DNA of 64,000 nt, taken from the NCBI GenBank assembly GCA_035571515.1, contig DATNCQ010000233.1, positions 5,221 to 69,220 of the forward strand, given 5' to 3'. The notes under the pieces were generated by a model. That model was not told the origin of the DNA, did not search any database, and saw only the letters and a program-made list of their open reading frames with translations. Of this stretch, positions 16,490 through 25,022 are shown in pieces. Source of the DNA: Gp6-AA40 sp035571515 (GTDB lineage Bacteria > Acidobacteriota > Vicinamibacteria > Vicinamibacterales > UBA2999). Made by a program: the position numbers and the translations under genes. How positions within the stretch are numbered: the stretch's first letter is position 1; every line of letters begins with the position of its first letter.

Positions 16490-18039
16490 AGCATCCTGCC
16501 GTCTACCTCATTGGCGCCGGTCCCGGCGACCCCGGTCTCATCACCGTCCACGGCCTCACCTATCTTCGCGCCGCGGATGTCGTCGTCTACGACGACCTCG
16601 TGCCGCCGCGGCTCCTGAAATACGCGCGCCAGGGCGCCGAGCTCATCAACGTCGGCATCGCGTCGCCGCAATCCATGGGACAGGACGCGATCGGGTATCT
16701 GCTCGTCGAAAAGGCGCGCGAGGGAAAGCTGATTGCGCGCCTGAAGTTCGGCGACCCGTTCGTGTTCGACTCCGGGGGCGCGGAGGCGCTCTTCCTGCAC
16801 GAGCATCACGTGCCGTACGAGATCGTGCCGGGACTCTCGGCGAGCTTCGCCGTCCCGGCGTACGCCGGCGTGCCGGTGACGTATCCCGGCGGCGGCGACA
16901 CGATCACGCTCGTGCGCGGCTACGAAGAAGAGAGCCGGACGCCGCCGAAGATCGACTGGGCGAGTCTCGCGCGCCTCGAGGGGACGGTCGTCTGCTACGC
17001 CGGAGCGCACCAGCTTCCGCAGCTGCTCGAGGTGCTGATCGCCAACGGATGGCCGGCGGAGACGCAGGCCGCGATCATCTACGACGGCACGCTGCCGAGC
17101 CAGGAGACGGTCGCGGGCACGATGCAGGAGCTGCTGCTGCAGATGCGCGAGCACTCGCGACGCCGGCAGCCGGCCATTCTGGTGGCGGGCCGCGTCGCCG
17201 GCCTGCGCGAGCACCTGCGGTGGTACGACTCGCGGCCGCTCTTCGGCAAACGTGTGCTCGTCACCCGGCCGCGAGAACAGGCGCCCGAGCTCGTCGATCG
17301 GCTGACGGCGCTCGGCGCCGAGTCGATCGAAGCGCCGATGATCCGCATGGCGCCGCCCGACGATCCCGATCCGTTGCTGCGCGCCGCGGCGAGACCCGAG
17401 GAGTTCGACTGGATCATCTTCACCAGCGCCAACGCGGTCGACGCGTTCATGACGGCGCTGCTCGACGGCGAGCGCGACGTGCGCGCGCTGAAGGGGCCGC
17501 GCATCTGCACGTCAGGAACGGCGACGGCGGAGAAGCTGGCGACCTACGGCATCAAGGTCGACCTGATTCCGCGCGAGTTCCGCGCCGACGCGGTGGTCGC
17601 GTCGCTGCTGGCGCTCGGCTCGATGGCCGGCGTGCGCGTCCTGCTGCCGCGCGCCGACATCGGCCGCGAGATCATCGGCGAGCAGCTGCGCGATGCGGGG
17701 GCGGTCGTCACCGAAGTCATCGCGTATCGCACGATCCTCGAGGACGCGCAGCGCGAAGGCGATCCGGATATCTACCGCATGCTGCTCGACGGCCGCATCG
17801 ACGTGTCCACGTTCACGAGCCCCTCGGCGATCCGCAACTTCGCGAAGATCCATGGCGCCGATCAGGTCGCCGATCTGCTGAAGAACACGGTGGTGGCGAC
17901 GATCGGCCCGGTCACCGCCGACGCCGCGCGCCAGCTCGGGATTCCCGTGACCATCCAGCCACGGACGTACACGATCCCGGCGCTCGTGGACGCGATTGCC
18001 GCGCACTATGGCGTGGCGCCGACGACGAAGACGGCGTAA
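16486..18039 (+). CDS. cobA-hemD: Uroporphyrinogen-III C-methyltransferase / uroporphyrinogen-III synthase fusion
   Basis: A 517-residue fusion. Residues 1-245 are a SAM-dependent methyltransferase (GAGPGDPGLITVHG, VYDDLVP, KFGDPFVFDSGGAEA, VPGLSASFAVPAYAGVPVT) and residues 250-510 are a HemD domain (GKRVLVTRPREQAPEL, WIIFTSANAVDAF, STFTSPSAIRNF). HemD closes hydroxymethylbilane to uroporphyrinogen III and the methyltransferase diverts it to precorrin-2 for siroheme or cobalamin. Such fusions are known in several phyla. GTG 16486 overlaps the hemC stop. Confidence 0.93.
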   Translation: MKHPAVYLIGAGPGDPGLITVHGLTYLRAADVVVYDDLVPPRLLKYARQGAELINVGIASPQSMGQDAIGYLLVEKAREGKLIARLKFGDPFVFDSGGAEALFLHEHHVPYEIVPGLSASFAVPAYAGVPVTYPGGGDTITLVRGYEEESRTPPKIDWASLARLEGTVVCYAGAHQLPQLLEVLIANGWPAETQAAIIYDGTLPSQETVAGTMQELLLQMREHSRRRQPAILVAGRVAGLREHLRWYDSRPLFGKRVLVTRPREQAPELVDRLTALGAESIEAPMIRMAPPDDPDPLLRAAARPEEFDWIIFTSANAVDAFMTALLDGERDVRALKGPRICTSGTATAEKLATYGIKVDLIPREFRADAVVASLLALGSMAGVRVLLPRADIGREIIGEQLRDAGAVVTEVIAYRTILEDAQREGDPDIYRMLLDGRIDVSTFTSPSAIRNFAKIHGADQVADLLKNTVVATIGPVTADAARQLGIPVTIQPRTYTIPALVDAIAAHYGVAPTTKTA

Positions 18040-18101
18040 ACGCCACACGTGCGCGAATCCGTCGCCAAAGGTGCGCGGCGCGGCGCCTGCTCCCGCACGG
18101 C

Positions 18102-18107
18102 TACAAT
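18102..18107 (+). promoter_or_regulatory. Possible -10 element giving a near-leaderless hemB transcript
   Basis: TACAAT ends nine bases before the hemB ATG. If used, the transcript would start at or just before the start codon. No clear -35 is present. Confidence 0.35.
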
Positions 18108-18115
18108 GAGTTGAC

Positions 18116-19108
18116 ATGGCCACACAGACGTCCACCGCCCGCCTCGCGCTGACGCGCCGCCCGCGCCGGCTGCGCCGCACCGAGGCGATTCGCAGCCTGG
18201 TGCGCGAAACACGACTGACGCCCGACTGCTTCATCCTGCCGCTCTTCATTTGCGAGGGGCGCGGCGTCCGCCGCGAGGTCAGCTCGATGCCCGGCGTCTA
18301 CCAGCTCTCGGTGGACGAGGCCATGAAGGAAGCGGCGGCGGCGAAGGCGGACGGCGTTCTCGGCGTGCTGCTGTTCGGCCTGCCCGAGAGCAAGGATGCG
18401 ACCGGTTCGAAGGCCTCGGATCCCGACGCGCCCGTGCAGAGTGCGGTGCGCGCCCTGAAACGCGAGGTGCCGGACCTGATCGTCATCACCGACGTCTGCC
18501 TCTGCGAGTACACGTCGCACGGCCACTGCGGCATCCTCGAGGGCGAGGAGATTCTCAACGACGTCAGCGTCGCGCACGTCGCGGACGCGGCGCTCTCGCA
18601 CGCCGTCGCCGGCGCCGACATCGTCGCCCCCTCCGACATGATGGACGGACGGGTCGCCGCCATCCGCACGCTGCTCGACGAGCGCGGGCTCGATCGCATC
18701 GGCATCATGTCGTACGCGGCGAAGTACTGCTCGGCGTTCTACGGTCCGTTCCGCGACGCCGCGGATTCGGCGCCGCAGTTCGGCGACCGGCGCAGCCACC
18801 AGATGGACCCGGCGAATGTCGAGGAGGCGCTGCGCGAGGTCGAGACCGACCTCGAGGAAGGCGCCGACATCGTCATGGTGAAGCCGGCGCTCCACTATCT
18901 CGACGTGATTTCGCGCGTGAAGATGCAGTTCAACCAGCCGACCGCCGCCTATCACGTCAGCGGCGAATACGCGATGTTGAAGCTGGCGGCGGCGCGCGGC
19001 TGGATCGACGAGCGGCGCGGCATGCTGGAGACGCTGACGGCCATCAAGCGCGCCGGCGCCGACATCATCATCACGTATTACGCGAGAGACGCCGCGCGGA
19101 TCCTGTAG
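18116..19108 (+). CDS. hemB: Porphobilinogen synthase (delta-aminolevulinate dehydratase)
   Basis: A 330-residue enzyme condensing two ALA molecules. The zinc site is of the three-Cys type (DVCLCEYTSHGHCG). The two Schiff-base lysines lie in MSYAAKYCSAFYGPFR and MVKPALHYLD, and the lid segment RSHQMDPANVEEALRE is typical. It starts 76 bp after cobA-hemD and is followed by a palindromic repeat that probably terminates transcription. Confidence 0.96.
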   Translation: MATQTSTARLALTRRPRRLRRTEAIRSLVRETRLTPDCFILPLFICEGRGVRREVSSMPGVYQLSVDEAMKEAAAAKADGVLGVLLFGLPESKDATGSKASDPDAPVQSAVRALKREVPDLIVITDVCLCEYTSHGHCGILEGEEILNDVSVAHVADAALSHAVAGADIVAPSDMMDGRVAAIRTLLDERGLDRIGIMSYAAKYCSAFYGPFRDAADSAPQFGDRRSHQMDPANVEEALREVETDLEEGADIVMVKPALHYLDVISRVKMQFNQPTAAYHVSGEYAMLKLAAARGWIDERRGMLETLTAIKRAGADIIITYYARDAARIL

Positions 19109-19128
19109 GGCCGGCCTGCGGAGAAGAC

Positions 19129-19193
19129 AACCACGAAGATCGCGAAGAACACGAAGAAAAGAAATCTTCGTGATCTTCGTGTCCTTCGTGGTT
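19129..19193. terminator. CACGAAG palindrome between convergent genes
   Basis: The left arm begins AACCACGAAGATCGCGAAG, and the right arm (ending at 19193) is close to its reverse complement, TCTTCGTGTCCTTCGTGGTT. The long imperfect hairpin separates hemB (+) and the DUF6152 gene (-), as expected for a two-way terminator. Related arms occur at 21961-21998, 22546-22690 and 28548-28640. Confidence 0.7.
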
Positions 19194-19196
19194 AGG

Positions 19197-19628
19197 TTAC
19201 GGGATCGGGACGCCGGCGCCGACGCCGTACCCCTTCGAGCCGTCGGGTGCACCCGATGCGCCGGTGAACGACCGCCCGTCCGCGAGCGTCAGGACATCCG
19301 CCGCCGCTCTCGTCAACACCTTCCTCCCGCCGAATCCCTTGAACGAGATCTGCGCCCCGAGCTTGAGATCCGACGGCTTCCAGCCGCGCCGAATGACGCT
19401 GTTGGGACTGCCGAGCTCGAGATTCCACGTCGTGACGACACCCTTGGCGTCTTTGCAATCGACATAGACGCGCATGTGCGGGTTCGTCCACTCGACTTTC
19501 GAGATCACGCCGGTCCCTCCGACCGGCTTGTCCTTGTCGTACTCCACCGCGAACGAGTGATGCGCCAGGGCCGGCGCGGCGAGCACGGTTCCCATCAGAC
19601 CAACGATCGCGCCGAGCGCGGCCTTCAT
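19197..19628 (-). CDS. DUF6152 family secreted protein
   Basis: A 143-residue protein with a signal peptide ending at APALA, then the DUF6152 signature AHHSFAVEYDKDKPVGGTG and VEWTNPHMRVYVD. The family is a small exported beta-barrel or OB-like domain of unknown function, frequent in Acidobacteriota and proteobacteria. The start at ATG 19628 overlaps the stop of the gene before it by four bases; the longer open frame upstream is a shadow. Confidence 0.82.
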   Translation of the reverse strand: MKAALGAIVGLMGTVLAAPALAHHSFAVEYDKDKPVGGTGVISKVEWTNPHMRVYVDCKDAKGVVTTWNLELGSPNSVIRRGWKPSDLKLGAQISFKGFGGRKVLTRAAADVLTLADGRSFTGASGAPDGSKGYGVGAGVPIP

Positions 19629-20575
19629 CGCGTCCCTCCTCGCTTCTGCGGCGGCGACGGCGGCTCCACTTCGAGGCCGTAGCCTTTCTCGCGATAGACG
19701 TTCGGAATGTCGGCGGCGATGCCGTACTGATTGTTCTCCGTGCAGACGAACTCCATCAGCTCCGTCCCCGGCGGTGAGGCGTGCGCCTCGAACTTCAGCT
19801 GCACGGGGTGCTCGAGCGCGCCGGGATCGTCGAGCGTGAACTCGTTGATCAAAGTGCCGTAGTTGGTGCGCGTCCACCGTTCGATGGTGTGCAGCTGGGT
19901 CGTGTGCGGCGTCCCGCGGCTGTCGAACCAGAACTTGTCGTTGTAGCCGACGGTGTCGATGACGAGCGTGTCGCCTTCCCAGTGGCCAATCGAATGACCC
20001 CACCAAGTCGGAAGCAGGTCGTCTGCGGGCGGATGCTTGCGGCCGTCCATGAAGATCTTGCGAACCGCGCCGGCGTCGCCATTCTCGTGTATCACGTAAA
20101 TCGTTCCCGTGCCGTTCGCGCCCACTGACTGCACGACTCGCCACGGGTACGGGTTGACGCGCGGCACGCTCATCGGCGTGCAGTACAGATAGGGCTCGTC
20201 CTCTTCCTTCCGCGAGTCGCGCAGCCGCTTGGCCCAGGGAAGCAGCGGGAGCTCTCCCGGCTTGAGTCCGCCATTGCGTTCGATGTCCTGGTTCGATCCA
20301 CCGCCGACCCACGGCCCAGACAGGTCGGGATGGCCGTCCGCCATGCGCGGCACCGGGCCGTTGGCAATTTCGGGCGGCGCAAGCGGCGTGAACTCGCCCG
20401 CGAGCCGCGCCGGCAGCCGTTCCCGCTCGGACTCCTGACTGGACGTCGCCGCCGGCGGCGGTTCCTGACCGGTCGGCGATGCCTGTTCGGCCCCCTGGGC
20501 GGGCCGCTGTCCTTCCCGCGCCAGCGCCATCGCGAGTGCGGCTGTCACGGCCATCGCCAGAACAATGATTCTCAC
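19625..20575 (-). CDS. Secreted protein of unknown function, paired with DUF6152
   Basis: A 316-residue exported protein with a signal peptide (VRIIVLAMAVTAALAMALA). After a low-complexity Pro/Ser/Glu segment the conserved part begins at MADGHPDLSGPWVGGGS. Further marks are CTPMSVPRVNPYPWRVVQ, IFMDGRKHP, TWWGHSIGHWEGDTLVID and TELMEFVCTENNQ. I recognise this as a widespread uncharacterised family that often accompanies DUF6152 proteins, but know no function. It is rich in Trp, His and Pro. GTG 20575 is preferred; ATG 20554 would shorten the signal peptide. Confidence 0.72.
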   Translation of the reverse strand: MRIIVLAMAVTAALAMALAREGQRPAQGAEQASPTGQEPPPAATSSQESERERLPARLAGEFTPLAPPEIANGPVPRMADGHPDLSGPWVGGGSNQDIERNGGLKPGELPLLPWAKRLRDSRKEEDEPYLYCTPMSVPRVNPYPWRVVQSVGANGTGTIYVIHENGDAGAVRKIFMDGRKHPPADDLLPTWWGHSIGHWEGDTLVIDTVGYNDKFWFDSRGTPHTTQLHTIERWTRTNYGTLINEFTLDDPGALEHPVQLKFEAHASPPGTELMEFVCTENNQYGIAADIPNVYREKGYGLEVEPPSPPQKRGGTR

Positions 20576-20656
20576 CTTTACCCCCGTGTGGTTGACGCAG
20601 CAGCCCTCGGTCAGTCCAGAATCACTGTTTCGGAACTGCGGACTCCTTATACACCA

Positions 20657-21952
20657 ATGAAACGACCGACGAAATCCCGGAAACTCTTCGAGCAGGCGGT
20701 GGCCATCCTCCCCGGCGGGGTGGATAGCCCGGTCCGTGCCTTCAAGTCCGTTGGCGGCACGCCGCTGTTCATCAGCAAGGCCTCGGGGGCGACCATCGAC
20801 GACGCCGACGGCAATCGCTACGTCGATTACGTCATGTCGTGGGGGCCGCTGATTCACGGCCACGCGCCGCGCGGCCTGATCAAGGCGATTGCCGCGACGG
20901 CAAAGCGCGGCACCAGCTTCGGCGCGCCCAGCGCGCTCGAAAACCGGCTGGGCGAGCTCGTCCGCAGGCTCGTGCCGTCGATGGACCGCGTCCGCTTCGT
21001 CAGCTCCGGCACCGAGGCGACGATGAGCGCCGTGCGCGTGGCGCGCGCCTTCACGGGCCGCGATCGCATCATCAAGTTCGAAGGGTGCTATCACGGGCAC
21101 GGCGACGCGTTTCTCGTGAAGGCGGGGTCGGGCGCAACGACGCTCGGCATCCCGACCAGCCCCGGCGTGCCGGCGGCGGTGGCGGCCGACACGCTGAACG
21201 CGCGCTACAACGACCTCGGGTCGGTCTCGGCGCTCTGCGAGGGGCACGCCGGCAAGATCGCCGCGCTGATCGTCGAGCCGATCGCCGGCAACATGGGGCT
21301 CGTGCCGCCGGGCGAAGGGTTCCTCGCCGGCCTGCGCGATCTGTGCACGCGCCACGGCATCGTGCTGATCTTCGACGAGGTGATCTCCGGCTTCCGCGCG
21401 TCGGCAGGCGGGGCGCAGGGGCTGTTCGGCGTCAGGCCCGACCTGACGTGTCTTGGCAAGATCATCGGAGGCGGGCTGCCGGTCGGCGCCTACGGCGGCC
21501 GCGCCGACATCATGGAACTGGTGGCGCCGGCGGGCGCCGTCTACCAGGCGGGCACGCTGTCCGGGAACCCGATCGCGATGACCGCCGGCATCTGGGCGCT
21601 CGAACGCCTGTCGCCGAAGCTGTACAAAGCGCTCGCGCGCCGCGGATCGACGCTGGCCTCGGGACTGGCCGATGCCGCGCGCGCGGCCGGCGTGCCGGTG
21701 CAGGTCAACGCGTTCGGCTCGCTGCTGACGCCGTTCTTCACGTCGGCGCCAGTGCGCGACTATGCGTCGGCGCTCGGCGCGAACACGTCTGCCTACGCGA
21801 CCTTCTTCCGCGGGATGCTCGCGCGCGGGATCTATCCACCGCCCTCGCAGTTCGAGGCGTGGTTCCTCTCGGCGGCACACAGCGATCGGGACGTGAAAAA
21901 GACAGTGGCGGCGGCGATGGGGGCGATGAAAGAGGTCGCTCGGGAGATTTAG
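20657..21952 (+). CDS. hemL: Glutamate-1-semialdehyde 2,1-aminomutase
   Basis: A 431-residue PLP enzyme that converts GSA to 5-aminolevulinate, completing the C5 route begun by HemA. Key segments: PGGVDSPVRAFKSVGG, SSGTEATMSAVRVAR, IFDEVISGFR, and the PLP lysine in TCLGKIIGGGLPVGAYGG. ATG 20657 is chosen at the family's normal N-terminus; the frame is open upstream. It is separated from the main hem cluster by the DUF6152 pair on the opposite strand and has its own start region (20576-20656). Confidence 0.95.
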   Translation: MKRPTKSRKLFEQAVAILPGGVDSPVRAFKSVGGTPLFISKASGATIDDADGNRYVDYVMSWGPLIHGHAPRGLIKAIAATAKRGTSFGAPSALENRLGELVRRLVPSMDRVRFVSSGTEATMSAVRVARAFTGRDRIIKFEGCYHGHGDAFLVKAGSGATTLGIPTSPGVPAAVAADTLNARYNDLGSVSALCEGHAGKIAALIVEPIAGNMGLVPPGEGFLAGLRDLCTRHGIVLIFDEVISGFRASAGGAQGLFGVRPDLTCLGKIIGGGLPVGAYGGRADIMELVAPAGAVYQAGTLSGNPIAMTAGIWALERLSPKLYKALARRGSTLASGLADAARAAGVPVQVNAFGSLLTPFFTSAPVRDYASALGANTSAYATFFRGMLARGIYPPPSQFEAWFLSAAHSDRDVKKTVAAAMGAMKEVAREI

Positions 21953-21960
21953 GACCTGTT

Positions 21961-21998
21961 TGATCCTTCGTGTCCTTCGTGCCCTTCGCGGTTAAAAT
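21961..21998. repeat. CACGAAG dialect, single arm
   Basis: CCTTCGTGTCCTTCGTGCCC-type units occupy the gap between hemL and the DinB-like gene. Only one arm is present, so no long hairpin forms. Confidence 0.65.
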
Positions 21999-22003
21999 TC
22001 GTC

Positions 22004-22576
22004 GTGCCCTCGACGATGCTCTCCTCGATCGTCGGTGAGTTCCGCCGCTACAAGGCGCTCGGCGATGCGGCGCTCGCACAGATCGAGGACCACGAGCTGG
22101 CAACGGCCGACGGACGCGGCGGCAACTCGGCGGCGATGCTCGTGTGGCACATCGGCGGCAACCTGCGCTCGCGGTTCACCGATTTCCTGACCACCGACGG
22201 CGAGAAGCCCTGGCGGCACCGCGACGAGGAATTCACCGCCCGCGCCGTGACGCGTGAAGAAGTGCTGGCGAAGTGGAACGGCGGATGGGACGCGCTCTTC
22301 GACGCGCTGGACGGCCTGACCGGCGACCACCTTCAGCAGACGGTCATGATTCGCGGCCAGTCATTCGCCGTGTACGACGCGCTGCACCGCTCGCTTGCGC
22401 ACATCTGCTATCACGTCGGGCAGCTGGTCTTTCTGGCGAAGTCGTTCCGGGGCGAGGAGTGGAAGAACCTGAGCATTCCGCTCGGGAAGTCGGAAGAGGC
22501 GAACCGGAATCCGGCGCACCAAGACCCCGCGTCGCACGCGGCCCTTATCGCCACGAAGATCACAAAGAAGAACTAG
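22004..22576 (+). CDS. DinB-superfamily protein (DUF1572)
   Basis: A 190-residue four-helix protein of the DinB/YfiT fold. The metal-site histidines are in MLVWHIGGNLRSRF and RSLAHICYHVGQLVFLAK, matching the DUF1572 pattern. Members probably act as small-thiol-dependent or metal-dependent transferases; the substrate is unknown. Starts are GTG 22004 or ATG 22016. The last residues (ATKITKKN) are encoded by the CACGAAG repeat that follows, so the natural C-terminus has been replaced or extended by repeat sequence. Confidence 0.8.
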   Translation: MPSTMLSSIVGEFRRYKALGDAALAQIEDHELATADGRGGNSAAMLVWHIGGNLRSRFTDFLTTDGEKPWRHRDEEFTARAVTREEVLAKWNGGWDALFDALDGLTGDHLQQTVMIRGQSFAVYDALHRSLAHICYHVGQLVFLAKSFRGEEWKNLSIPLGKSEEANRNPAHQDPASHAALIATKITKKN

Positions 22577-22690
22577 CCACGAAGATCACAAAGGACACAA
22601 AGAAAAAGAGCACAAAGTAAGTTTTTACTTTGTGCTCTCTACTTTGTGCTCTTCGTGCCCTTTGTGGCTCGACCTCTTCGTGCCCTTGGT
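22546..22690. terminator. Multi-copy CACGAAG/CACAAAG palindrome between convergent genes
   Basis: Several arms are stacked here. The core is a perfect 12-bp stem, GAGCACAAAGTA (22608-22619) with TACTTTGTGCTC (22626-22637), flanked by longer imperfect arms GCCACGAAGATCACAAAGG and CCCTTTGTGGCTC. It lies between two convergent genes and should stop transcription from both sides. Confidence 0.75.
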
Positions 22691-22692
22691 GG

Positions 22693-23685
22693 CTACCGCG
22701 CCTGGATCTGGGCGGGCGAATCGAGCCTGACGCGCAGCACCGTGCCCTGCGGGAGCTCGACTTCCTTCCCCTCGGTCGCGGCCGTGATGCCGCCGCCGCC
22801 GATGACGGTCCCGAGGATGGCGCCCTTCACGCCGCCGAGGATGCCGCCGAGCACCGCGCCGACGCCGGCGCCGGTTGCGATCTTGCCGGCCTCACCCTTG
22901 ATGCCTTCGCCCTGGATCGCCTGCGTGACGGTCCCGCGAATCGGGTAATTGCGGCCGTTGACGGTCACCTGGTCGAAGCTGACGGTCATCTTCGCGGTGC
23001 GGTTGGTCCGCGTCGCGGGATCGACCGACGTCACGACACCTCGCATAACCGAGCCCGCGGGGATGACCGTCCGTCCGTTGATGTTCAAGTCAACGAGCGT
23101 CGTCCCCTCGAAACGATCCTCGACCTGCGCAACGCCCGAGTTCAGCGTGTTGGTGAGGCGCACGTCCATCTCGGTGCCGGACGGCACTTCCACTTCGCGG
23201 CCGGATGCGGCGCTCTGCGACGGCGCCGTGTTGCGCGTCGTCGAAGAAGACTGGGAGCCGGTCGCGGCAGACCCCGTGGACGGGCGATACGTGGTGTTGC
23301 CCGTCGTGCCCGTCGCGGCGCTGGCGTTACTGCCGGTGGACGGCGTGTAGTTCGTCGTGTAGTTGGTGGCCTGCGAGCGGAGATCGTCGAGGCGGTCGCG
23401 CACGGCGGCGTACTCGCTGCGCTGCAGCGAGCCTTCCTTGCGCAGCTTCACCTTCAGGTAGATGACTTCGTCGCGCAGATCGTCGAGCTGCGTCTGCAGC
23501 TGCGACGCGCGACCGCTGTCACGGCTCTTCAGCTGCGCCACGTCGGAGCCCGCCTGGAACACGCTGTCCTGCAGGCGCTGGATGTCGGTCTGGGTGACCT
23601 GCGAATAGTTCTGCTGCGCCACCGCGGGCGCCGCAAGCGCCGCAGCAACCAGGGCCGCCATCGCGACCCGTTGAATGCGAAACAT
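22693..23685 (-). CDS. Exported coiled-coil / glycine-zipper envelope protein
   Basis: A 330-residue protein. It has a signal peptide (FRIQRVAMAALVAAALAAPAVA), a coiled coil at about 28-95 that includes QLQTQLDDLRDEV, a Ser/Thr/Gly-rich linker (100-165), a beta-rich domain (GTEMDVRLTNTLNSG, AGSVMRGVVTSVDPA) and a C-terminal glycine zipper (about 270-305, GAGVGAVLGGILGG). The beta domain resembles a widespread acidobacterial module of unknown function. The start is ATG 23685. It sits 17 bp after rseP on the same strand, a place often held by bamA or other envelope genes. Confidence 0.72.
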   Translation of the reverse strand: MFRIQRVAMAALVAAALAAPAVAQQNYSQVTQTDIQRLQDSVFQAGSDVAQLKSRDSGRASQLQTQLDDLRDEVIYLKVKLRKEGSLQRSEYAAVRDRLDDLRSQATNYTTNYTPSTGSNASAATGTTGNTTYRPSTGSAATGSQSSSTTRNTAPSQSAASGREVEVPSGTEMDVRLTNTLNSGVAQVEDRFEGTTLVDLNINGRTVIPAGSVMRGVVTSVDPATRTNRTAKMTVSFDQVTVNGRNYPIRGTVTQAIQGEGIKGEAGKIATGAGVGAVLGGILGGVKGAILGTVIGGGGITAATEGKEVELPQGTVLRVRLDSPAQIQAR

Positions 23686-23702
23686 CTGGTTGTCCTCCTG
23701 GG

Positions 23703-25022
23703 CTAATTTCTCCACGGCATCAGCCGCTCTATCCAGCTGATGCGCGTGAGGTCGTTGTAGATCACGGTGACCATGAGGAGCAGGATCAGCACAAACCCCG
23801 CCAGAAGCATCTTCTCCTTTACCTGCACGCTGAAATCGCGGCGGGCGATGCCTTCGAGGGCCATGATGGTGATGTGTCCGCCATCGAGGACGGGAATAGG
23901 CATGAGGTTCAGCAGCCCGAGGTTGAGGCTGATGGACGCCATCAACGTCAGCAGCGGAATCCAGCCCGCCGCGGCCGACTCACCCGACAGCTGAGCAATG
24001 GCGACCGGCCCCATGAGCTGTCTCGGCGACGTGGTGCCGACAAACAGACCGCCGAGCGTCTTGAAGATGAGGCCGCCGAACTCGATGTTCTTCGCCACGC
24101 TGAGCTTCACCGCCTCGAACGGGCTCGGCGTGAACGACTTCATCTGCTCGCCGAAGAAGATGCCGATCATGCCGCCGTCGCCGCGCTTGGTCGGCGTGAC
24201 GGTGATGTGCTGTTCCTGGCCGCTGCGGCGAACGAGGATGTCGGTTTCCTTCCCGGCGTTGCGCGAGATCGCTTCGCGGAGCTGCGCGGGCTGAAGCATC
24301 GGCTCGCCGTTGACGGCGAGCAGCAGGTCGCCCGGCTTCAAGCCGGCTTTCTCCGCGACGTCCCCCTTGACGAGCGACGTCACCATCGGCGTCGCGTCGG
24401 GCAGCACGCCGATGTCACCGACTTCGTACTTGCCTTCGGCCGACGAGCGAAGCGACGTCGATTGGGTCCGGCCGTCGCGCAGGTACGAGAGTTCGACTTC
24501 GCGGTTCGGTCGCGTGCCGATCTCGATATTGAACCGGTCCCAGGTCTCCACCTGGGTATCCGCAATCGTCAGGATGCGATCGCCGCGGCGGAGGCCTGCC
24601 TTTTCGGCCGGCGAGCCGGCCTTCACCGTGCCGATGACCGGCGGCGCGTCGTGCCACGCGGGCACCTCGGCCCCCTGTGCGAGGACCACGGCCATGACGA
24701 TGACGGCGAGCATGATGTTCATCAAGGGACCCATGATGAGCACCTGGAACCGCTGCCATTTCGATTTCGACAGGAATTCGTCTGGCGCGCCGCTGCGCGG
24801 GTCGTCCACGCTTTCGCCCGCCATTTTCACGTAGCCACCGAGCGGGATCGCGCTGATGGCGTATTCGGTGTCGCCCCGGCGCGTCGACACGAGCTTGGGG
24901 CCGAACCCAAGTGAAAACGTGAGCACGCGGACGCCGATGCGGCGGGCGGCCAGGAAGTGTCCGAGCTCGTGTACGAAAACGAGCACTCCGAGCACGAACA
25001 GAAACGCCAGGATTGTCGTCAC
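23703..25022 (-). CDS. rseP: Site-2 zinc metalloprotease RseP
   Basis: A 439-residue intramembrane protease. The HELGH active site is at residues 18-22, two PDZ domains lie at about 118-290, and the second metal motif is in NLMPIPVLDGGH. It cleaves anti-sigma factors or signal-peptide remnants within the membrane. The start is GTG 25022, overlapping the dxr stop by four bases, in the conserved order uppS-cdsA-dxr-rseP. Confidence 0.95.
   Translation of the reverse strand: MTTILAFLFVLGVLVFVHELGHFLAARRIGVRVLTFSLGFGPKLVSTRRGDTEYAISAIPLGGYVKMAGESVDDPRSGAPDEFLSKSKWQRFQVLIMGPLMNIMLAVIVMAVVLAQGAEVPAWHDAPPVIGTVKAGSPAEKAGLRRGDRILTIADTQVETWDRFNIEIGTRPNREVELSYLRDGRTQSTSLRSSAEGKYEVGDIGVLPDATPMVTSLVKGDVAEKAGLKPGDLLLAVNGEPMLQPAQLREAISRNAGKETDILVRRSGQEQHITVTPTKRGDGGMIGIFFGEQMKSFTPSPFEAVKLSVAKNIEFGGLIFKTLGGLFVGTTSPRQLMGPVAIAQLSGESAAAGWIPLLTLMASISLNLGLLNLMPIPVLDGGHITIMALEGIARRDFSVQVKEKMLLAGFVLILLLMVTVIYNDLTRISWIERLMPWRN

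Noticed and set aside
19129..22690. The DUF6152 pair as a transferred island in the hem region
   Set aside because: Codon use and GC look like the neighbours, and the flanking repeats occur all over the window, so no sign of recent transfer.
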